Shown here one piece after another: positions 58,955 to 64,000 of a DNA stretch of 64,000 nucleotides. Below the pieces are notes generated by a model. It saw only the letters and a list, made by a program, of their open reading frames with translations, was not told the DNA's origin and searched no databases. The position numbers were made by a program, and so were the translations under genes. Source of the DNA: Olsenella sp. oral taxon 807 (GTDB lineage Bacteria > Actinomycetota > Coriobacteriia > Coriobacteriales > Atopobiaceae). Location: NCBI RefSeq assembly GCF_001189515.2, contig NZ_CP012069.2, positions 3,149,586-3,213,585 of the forward strand. The letters run 5' to 3'. Within the stretch, counting starts at the first letter, position 1. Each line of letters opens with the position of its first letter.

Positions 58955-59596
58955 TTAGGCTTCCTCGTCCCCCGCCTCGCGTGCGCCCTCCGTTACCACG
59001 GAGTAGCCGTTGTCATCGACTATGGCCGCCTGGGAGTTGTTCAGTGGTACTAGGTCAAGCTCGTCTTTGTAGGTCCTGGTTGTCTCGGCGGTTGCCTCGG
59101 CGAAGGGGAACTCTCCGTTGTGGGGAAGCACATACCAGTCGACCAGCCCCATGCCGGCGCAGTCGTCGAGCCCGGGGGCAGCCGCCCTGTCATCCATGAC
59201 CTGGTTATACTCGATGTCCGGACAGGCGATTATCGCACCCGCAGACTCCCCGATGTAGGGCATGCCCTGCCGGGCCCTCTGTGCGATGAGCTCTACGAGC
59301 CCGCTCCTCCTCAGCTCCTGCAGGAGGAAGAAGGTGTTGCCGCCGGACACGCACAGGCAGTCGCAGCCCTCGATGGCCCGCGCGGCCTCGTCGCTCGGGA
59401 CCGCAGCCACGTCGAGGACCCTCAGACCGTAGCCCATCTCCCGAAGTGCCGCCATCCCCTCGTCGACGTAACCTCGGTACTCCTCCACGTTGGCGGCGGT
59501 GGGGACGAACACGATCTCTCTCGGCCTTGCCTTTGAGAGGAACCTTTCGGCGAGGCCCTTTGTGCCCGCCAGGTAGGATGTCAGGAACAGTCTCAT
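58955..59596 (-). CDS. peptidase E-like (family S51) serine hydrolase
   Basis: The start is Met 59596 (MRLFLTSYLAG) with GGAGATATCG upstream; upstream codons overlap the gene behind. The 213-residue protein has EIVFVPTAANVEEYRGYVDE, CLCVSGGNTFFLLQELRRSG and the nucleophile elbow YIGESAGAIIACPD (Ser in GESAG), then DWYVLPHNGEFPF. Peptidase E cleaves Asp-X dipeptides; relatives in Gram-positives can differ. Stands behind DUF3800 on the same strand. Confidence 0.85.
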   Translation of the reverse strand: MRLFLTSYLAGTKGLAERFLSKARPREIVFVPTAANVEEYRGYVDEGMAALREMGYGLRVLDVAAVPSDEAARAIEGCDCLCVSGGNTFFLLQELRRSGLVELIAQRARQGMPYIGESAGAIIACPDIEYNQVMDDRAAAPGLDDCAGMGLVDWYVLPHNGEFPFAEATAETTRTYKDELDLVPLNNSQAAIVDDNGYSVVTEGAREAGDEEA

Positions 59597-59721
59597 CGAT
59601 ATCTCCATTCGCTTGCATGTTTTTGCTCGAGCTTTCGCGGCCCAGGGGCTTGGGGGGACGGCTCCTCTCGGGTTGGGTCTCCTGTCGGCACGAGTCATGC
59701 GGCGCACTTGCACCAAGGTCG

Positions 59722-60399
59722 TCACATCCTCTTTGCCCGCACCTCCTTGAGGACGCCCCTCCTGAACCGCGACCAGCTGCCAAAGAACTTCTCGCCGGTC
59801 GCAGTTGTGCGCTTGTCTCGGTATCGGAGGGCGGCAAGCTCCACCGTGCAGATGTAGTCTGCTGCCTGCCCGAGCCGGTAGTCAGCCGGTGGCGCCTTCT
59901 TGAGGATCACTGCGTTTTTCGAAAGGACGTATTCGACCGCTCCGTGTATCGCGCGAGCTATGGAGTTCTGGCCATCATCGTAGTAGACCTTGATGTCATC
60001 GAACCCTTGCAGATATTCGAGATGGTCGAACATGAAGTCCACGAGGGAGCGGCGCATGCCGACCATGACGTCATCCGGTGAGGTGAACTCCTTCGTGTCG
60101 AGGGCCAGACAAGCATGCCTGATGGGAAGATGCCTGAAGAAGACCCTGAATGACGAGAGGAGGCGCTTTCTCGTCTCCTCGTCCATGCCCTCGTAACCTT
60201 TCTTATGGTAGAGCAGTGGGGTCGTGTGCAGCGGAGCGTTTGGCAACCCTTTGTCGCGTAGGGACTGCTCGTACTGCGCTATTGCCCTCTCGAGGGAGTC
60301 GCCCTGCTCGTGTAGGACAAGGGCGAGCAGGTAGTACGATCCGTCGAGGCCGTCGCTTCCCGACTCGTCGATGAAGATGCTGAGCTCTCTCAAACACAA
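59722..60399 (-). CDS. DUF3800 protein
   Basis: This is a 225-residue RNase H-fold family protein. LSIFIDESGSDGLDGSYYLL (catalytic-type Asp and Glu), HTTPLLYHKKGYEGMDEETR, YYDDGQN and the C-terminal DYRLGQAADYICTVELAALR are all characteristic. The family occurs on mobile elements and near defence genes; biochemical role is not established. It lies downstream of a leader with its own promoter, a nested hairpin and a terminator, so expression is probably attenuated. Confidence 0.88.
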   Translation of the reverse strand: MCLRELSIFIDESGSDGLDGSYYLLALVLHEQGDSLERAIAQYEQSLRDKGLPNAPLHTTPLLYHKKGYEGMDEETRKRLLSSFRVFFRHLPIRHACLALDTKEFTSPDDVMVGMRRSLVDFMFDHLEYLQGFDDIKVYYDDGQNSIARAIHGAVEYVLSKNAVILKKAPPADYRLGQAADYICTVELAALRYRDKRTTATGEKFFGSWSRFRRGVLKEVRAKRM

Positions 60400-60505
60400 C
60401 TCCCAGAGTGAAAAAAGCCGGGGAAAACGTCCCCGGCACTTGGTAGCCCTCCGCCTGTGCGGCAGTAGCCACCTCCTTTATACCACAGGTGGGCAGTGCT
60501 GTCGA
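60400..60505 (-). ncRNA. structured leader upstream of DUF3800 (DUF3800-motif type candidate)
   Basis: On the minus strand, TCGACA (60505-60500) and TATAAA (60482-60477) are 17 bp apart and form a promoter. The RNA then has GGTGGC (60473-60468) pairing with GCTACC (60447-60442) around an inner CCGC/GCGG hairpin. A terminator follows: GCCGGGG (60437-60431) with CCCCGGC (60423-60417) and TTTTTT (60416-60411). The terminator lies 11 bases before the DUF3800 start. Breaker-lab surveys described several 'DUF3800 motif' RNAs upstream of such genes; membership here is inferred from position and shape. Confidence 0.55.
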
Positions 60506-60733
60506 GGGGGCACAACGCCTGCGCCGCAGGCACGGCGCTCGCTGTTTCGTTCGGCGACGCGTTCCCGCCTGGTTCCCTCCTGAGATTGAGCGGACTCATG
60601 TTCTGCGCCAACGCGGGCGGCTCGTCACCACCGAGTCCGCGAGGAGGGTGGGCGAGGTACACGGGGCCTCCGGGATCCGGTGCCCGGACGCCATCAGGCT
60701 GCCAGTTGTGGGCTAAGGAAGTGCCGGGGACAT
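60506..60733. other. short unidentified coding-like remnant
   Basis: A plus-strand frame ending near 60717 reads RLVTTESARRVGEVHGASGI then RCPDAIRLPVVG; not identified. GGGCTAAGGAAGTGCCGGGG just after it recurs in similar form at about 61698 (GGGCTAAGGAAGCGCCGGG), a further short repeat that resembles the GCTACCAAGTGCCGGGG part of the DUF3800 leader. Confidence 0.35.
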
Positions 60734-61246
60734 CAGGCTCTTCGGGGGTTTGTGTGGGTTGACGCCCCGGTGAAAACGCCAGCCTGGCGGCGGCGTCACT
60801 CGCGCAGAGCCTGTTTTCCCGGCCAGGGGAGAGGCGGGCCACCGAGGGGCGCTGCCGGCACGCCATGGCGGTTGGGGCGCTCGTGCCACCCGACGCAACT
60901 CGCGCCGCAACAGTGTACACAAATGGCCCAAAACGGCGCCGAGAGGCCATTTTCGCCGATCTGTGTACACTCCTGCGTCTCCGCGCCTGCCCACAACGGC
61001 GCAATAGTGTACACAAATGGCCCAAAACGGCGCCGAGAGGTCATTTTCGCCAATCTGTGTACACTCTTTTGCACCCCACGACCGCTCGCGCTTGCACCCC
61101 CACGGCCGCTCTCGCGACCGGGCGGGGCCACGGGTCCCACGACATCAACGACCCCATGGCCCCGTGACGCAAGGGCGCTCGGACCTGACACCCACGTCGC
61201 CAGGGCGGTGACGCAATCACTCACCCACACGAGCTCACGAAGCCTC
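60734..61246 (+). repeat. composite repeat element E5 with two GTGTACAC modules
   Basis: The left end is GGCTCTTCGGGGGTTTGTG and the right end is GGCGGTGACGCAATCACTC to CACGAAGCCTC. The 58-bp modules lie at 60913-60970 and 61007-61064 (period 94 bp). The conserved GGGCGGGGCCACGGGTCCCA block is near 61121. The left half (60741-60910) matches the E3 distal part. It shows the uninterrupted state at the site where E1 carries the 28-bp insert. Confidence 0.88.
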
Positions 61247-61982
61247 TTTTTAAGCCGATCTAACAGTCGAGAAGCCGGGTGATGGGTTTATCACGTTGAG
61301 CTGAAAAAATGCGCATCGATCATCAGCAGGTGGCGAGTCACCCTTGCAATCTCGGGCTAGCGTTCGTTGGCCTGTTTGACCCGGAAGAGGTGTACGCGCC
61401 AGTTCAAATACGATCGAATGTACTTCATGTTCATGCGGTGAATTGCCACGGGTGGCGCTTGACTCAAGGGGTGAAGGTCGCTCACCATCGCGACTCGCTC
61501 GAGGCGGATGGGGTTGCGGACGTCGGCCCTGTAGGCCTCGTGGACGCCCTTGGCCGGCCAGCCTGACGCCCGCCGCGTGTGGGCCGCCGCCCGCGACGTC
61601 GTGGTTGGCGCGCGTCCCCGCTCCGTGGCGGCGCTCATGGGTCTCCGCAGCCGGGCGCAGGCCCTCAAGGCAGGCGACGGTTCGGGTCTGTGTCCAGCGG
61701 GCTAAGGAAGCGCCGGGAAGGCGGGGTAAGGGTACTCTGCCGCGATACCTGGATGTACGTACCCTGTGCGAATACGCGAGGGATCAGGTCGATGAGTGAT
61801 GGTGGTTTTGTCCCGGCTTCCTCGTCTGCGGTGACGTACAGTTGGCGCGTCGAACCTTAGGATGCCATGATGTGTGGGATAGACGGTTACCGAAAGGTGC
61901 CTACTTTCACGCAGGCCCTCACTTGTCGATAATGTTTGAAGAGAGGGATCGGAGGGGTTTGAAGGGAGGAATCGGAGGAGCA
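61247..61982. other. degraded segment, possible transposase remnant
   Basis: A minus-strand frame (61357-61668) contains VHEAYRADVRNPIRLERVAM, LSQAPPVAIHRMNMKYIRSY and LNWRVHLFRVKQANER, which looks like real protein sequence of the transposase or HTH-associated kind but is not identified with confidence. No terminal inverted repeats of an IS were found. The remainder up to 61982 has no recognised gene. Confidence 0.4.
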
Positions 61983-62609
61983 ATGAAGACGAGGGACATG
62001 ACTGCGCAAGACTGCCTGGAGCTGCTGCGCGAGATACGCGATGTGACCTTCTCGACGGTCGACGCGCAGGGGCACCCGCAGGCACGCGTCATCGACGTGA
62101 TGGGCGTGGGTGAGGGGTGCGTAACGTTCTGCACGGCACGCGGCAAGGATTTCTATGCTCAGCTCAGGCATAACCCGCACGTGGCGGTGGTTGGCCTCTC
62201 CAAGGACTGGCAGTCGGTGCGTCTTGTGGGCGTGGCACGACGCCTGCCTGATGAGGGGCAGCGCGCGGCCATCGATCTGATCTTTGCCGACAACCCCTCC
62301 ATGGAGTCGGTCTACCCGGGCGAGGCGCGCTATATCCTCGAGGCCTTCATGATCGACAGAGGCACCCTCGAGGTCTTCGACCTCGCCAGCGAACCCATCT
62401 TTCGAAGGAGCTTCTCTCTTGGCGGCGCTCCGCTGGGCCTGCGGGGATTCCTCATAGCTGACGATTGCGTCGGCTGCGGCACGTGCAAGGAGGGCTGCCC
62501 GCAGCAGTGCATCGACGAGGGCGAGCCGTACTGGATCAATCAGGAGTCCTGCCTGCACTGCGGGCTCTGCTATGAGAACTGCCCCGTCGGAGCCATCGAT
62601 CGCCGTTAG
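61983..62609 (+). CDS. pyridoxamine-phosphate-oxidase-like protein fused to 2[4Fe-4S] ferredoxin
   Basis: ATG 61983 has GGAGGAG four bases upstream. The 208-residue product has a split-barrel flavin domain (LLREIRDVTFSTVDAQGHPQ, FCTARGKDFYAQLRHNPHVA, FMIDRGTLEVFDL) followed by a ferredoxin domain with two clusters (CVGCGTCKEGCPQQC and CLHCGLCYENCP). Likely an FMN-dependent electron-transfer or reductase protein of anaerobes; partner unknown. 24 bases before the transporter gene, so possibly co-transcribed. Confidence 0.88.
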   Translation: MKTRDMTAQDCLELLREIRDVTFSTVDAQGHPQARVIDVMGVGEGCVTFCTARGKDFYAQLRHNPHVAVVGLSKDWQSVRLVGVARRLPDEGQRAAIDLIFADNPSMESVYPGEARYILEAFMIDRGTLEVFDLASEPIFRRSFSLGGAPLGLRGFLIADDCVGCGTCKEGCPQQCIDEGEPYWINQESCLHCGLCYENCPVGAIDRR

Positions 62610-62632
62610 CGGGCGCAGACCAAAGGAGAACC

Positions 62633-64000
62633 ATGCCCCAGAACATGTGGAATCTGCTGGTGGAGCGCTCGGGCTGGTTCGCTGGCCTTGCGGGCGAGCA
62701 TCTGACCCTCTCGGCCATCGCCATCGCGGTGGCCATTGTGGTGGGCGGACTTGCCGGCCTGCTCATCAGCCAGGCGACCAAGGCCGCGAAGCCCACGCTC
62801 GCGGTGGTGAACTTCCTCTACACCATACCGTCCATCTCTATGCTGGGCCTGCTCATCCCCTTCTCGGGCGTGGGCAACGTCACGGCGGTGATCGCGCTCA
62901 TCATCTATGCGCTTTTGCCCATGGTTCGCAGCACCTACACGGGTCTCACCAACATCGAACCCGGCATCATCGAGGCGGCGCGCGGTATGGGTTCCACCGA
63001 GGGCCAGATCATGCGCAAGATTCGCATCCCGCTCGCGATGCCTGTCATCATGAGCGGGATCCGCTCGATGGCCACGATGACCATAGCGCTCACCGGCATC
63101 GCCTCGTTCATTGGGGCCGGGGGGCTTGGTGTGGCTATCTATCGCGGCATCACGACCAATAACATGGCCATGACCATGGACGGTTCGCTGTTGGTGGCCA
63201 TCCTTGCCCTGGTCGTGGACTTCGTGCTTGGCGTCGTGGAGCGTCGCGCGCAGATGCGCAGTGCGAAGGCACGTTGCGCCAACCGGCGTGCGCTCATCGT
63301 CGTAGCCGCCATCGTCGCCGCGCTTGTGGCAATCGGTCTTGCACGCTCCTGCGCCCCCACGCGCGCCACCATCCGCGTCGCCACCAAGCCCATGACCGAG
63401 CAGTACATCATGGGCAACATGCTCAAGGAGCTTATCGAGCAGGACACCGACCTCAACGTGGACCTCACCACGGGAGTGGGCGGCGGCACGTCCAACATAG
63501 CGCCTGCCATGGAGTCGGGCAACTATGACATCTACCCGGAGTACACCGGCACGGCGTGGGCGCAGGTGCTGCACCGCAGCGACCCCTACGACGAGGGGCG
63601 CTTTGGCGAGCTTACGGACACCTACAAGAATGACCTGCACATGAGCTGGGTGGGCATGTACGGGTTCAACGACACCTTTGGCATCGTGGTGCGCAGGGAG
63701 GTGGCCGACAGGTACGGTCTGCGCAGCTACAGCGACCTCGCGCGCGTCTCGAGCCAGCTGAGCTTTGGCGCCGAGTACGACTTCTTTGAGCGCGCCGATG
63801 GCTACCGGGCGTTCTGCGACGCGTACGGCATGAGCTTCGCGAACACGATAGACCTGGACATCGGCCTCAAGTATCAGGCGCTCGCCGAGGGGCAGATGGA
63901 CGTGATGGTGGTCTTCACCACCGACGGGCAGCTGAGCGCGGCGGACGCCACAATCCTTACGGACGACCGGGGCTTCTTCCCCTCGTACCTCTGTGGCAAC
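62633..64000 (+). CDS. ABC transporter permease fused to substrate-binding protein (OpuC/EgtU type), 3' end outside window
   Basis: ATG 62633 with AAAGGAGAA upstream; the frame is still open at the window end (456 codons visible). The N-terminal permease (about 1-205) has VNFLYTIPSISMLGLLIPFS, the EAA loop GIIEAARGMGSTEGQIMRKI and LTGIASFIGAGGLGVAIYRG. A linker helix ALIVVAAIVAALVAIGLARS leads to a QAT/glycine-betaine type binding domain (RVATKPMTEQYIMGNMLKEL, YDIYPEYTGTAW, DVMVVFTTDGQL). Family members import betaine, choline, carnitine or ergothioneine. The ATPase gene is expected just upstream or downstream; upstream it is not present. Confidence 0.9.
   Translation, partial: MPQNMWNLLVERSGWFAGLAGEHLTLSAIAIAVAIVVGGLAGLLISQATKAAKPTLAVVNFLYTIPSISMLGLLIPFSGVGNVTAVIALIIYALLPMVRSTYTGLTNIEPGIIEAARGMGSTEGQIMRKIRIPLAMPVIMSGIRSMATMTIALTGIASFIGAGGLGVAIYRGITTNNMAMTMDGSLLVAILALVVDFVLGVVERRAQMRSAKARCANRRALIVVAAIVAALVAIGLARSCAPTRATIRVATKPMTEQYIMGNMLKELIEQDTDLNVDLTTGVGGGTSNIAPAMESGNYDIYPEYTGTAWAQVLHRSDPYDEGRFGELTDTYKNDLHMSWVGMYGFNDTFGIVVRREVADRYGLRSYSDLARVSSQLSFGAEYDFFERADGYRAFCDAYGMSFANTIDLDIGLKYQALAEGQMDVMVVFTTDGQLSAADATILTDDRGFFPSYLCGN

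Noticed and set aside
60203..60472. Small leader ORF (MATAAQAEGYQVPGTFSPAF) before DUF3800
   Set aside because: AAAGGAGG precedes a GTG, but the frame runs through the terminator stem and the -10 element overlaps its ribosome binding site. A structured leader explains the sequence better.

Overview
The window is a GC-rich bacterial chromosome segment, most likely from a member of the Coriobacteriia (Atopobiaceae, Olsenella-like). This placement is inferred, not searched. It rests on a low-complexity DnaX tail, the dnaX-ybaB-recR order, a single-chain TsaB-RimI-TsaD fusion, an LPXTG surface protein, a Gram-positive style glucitol phosphotransferase operon, and many Coriobacteriia-style dispersed repeats. 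Core genes are clearly intact. Between them lie stretches of broken defence, toxin-antitoxin and mobile-element genes.

Layout. 1-10.7 kb is mixed: two DUF3592 paralogues, an XRE regulator, a GNAT enzyme, a DeoR fragment, a GH3 glycosidase with a membrane tail, a cut-off GtrA-like gene, a HAD phosphatase, a RelBE pair, and a decayed Septu-like ATPase/HNH pair. 10.9-24.6 kb holds dnaX-ybaB-recR, a DUF4153 membrane protein, an LPXTG protein with InlB-type repeats, a zinc-ribbon/PASTA membrane protein, a flavin enzyme and a bicupin. 24.9-30.3 kb is a complete glucitol operon (srlD, PRD regulator, gutM, EIIC, EIIBC, EIIA), bounded on both sides by the same 120-bp direct repeat. 30.6-44.9 kb is housekeeping: rplM-rpsI, glmM-glmS, acpS-nnr-alr, uracil-DNA glycosylase, tsaE and the TsaB-RimI-TsaD fusion. 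A large repeat cluster and an AbiEi-like gene interrupt it. 44.9-61.9 kb is accessory: a DinJ antitoxin with a broken YafQ, integrase and AbiEii remnants, an AlbA/Schlafen-type ATPase, two Fic proteins, a NADAR protein, a very GC-rich DUF4279 block, an ATPase and a DUF3800 gene behind a structured leader. 62.0-64.0 kb has a flavin/ferredoxin protein and an osmoprotectant or ergothioneine type permease-binding protein fusion that runs off the end.

The most unusual content is a nested repeat system. (1) Five composite elements of about 510-610 bp (E1-E5) carry 58-bp modules bounded by the palindrome GTGTACAC. The modules recur every 104 bp in E1 and E3 and every 94 bp in E5. The element ends are imperfect inverted repeats, and at least four of the five abut broken genes. 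(2) 'B' elements are arrays of a roughly 20-bp unit (TCACGGAAAAGCGCATTCTG) at a period of about 31 bp. Reverse-oriented copies lie to the left, and forward copies to the right, of a conserved core containing CTGGGCAAACG. (3) 'A' elements around the glucitol operon use quite different flanking hairpins (CCCCGCAGATTCTGGGG) but share the same CTGGGCAAACGTCG core. In E2 and E4 a B array sits inside a GTGTACAC module. The architecture recalls the REP/BIME mosaics of enterobacteria, but no transposase that could mobilise it was seen.

The glucitol genes work together in uptake, phosphorylation and oxidation of sorbitol under GutM/PRD control. glmM-glmS, nnr-alr and acpS supply cell-wall and lipid precursors and NAD(P)HX repair. 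tsaE and the fusion protein make the t6A modification of tRNA.
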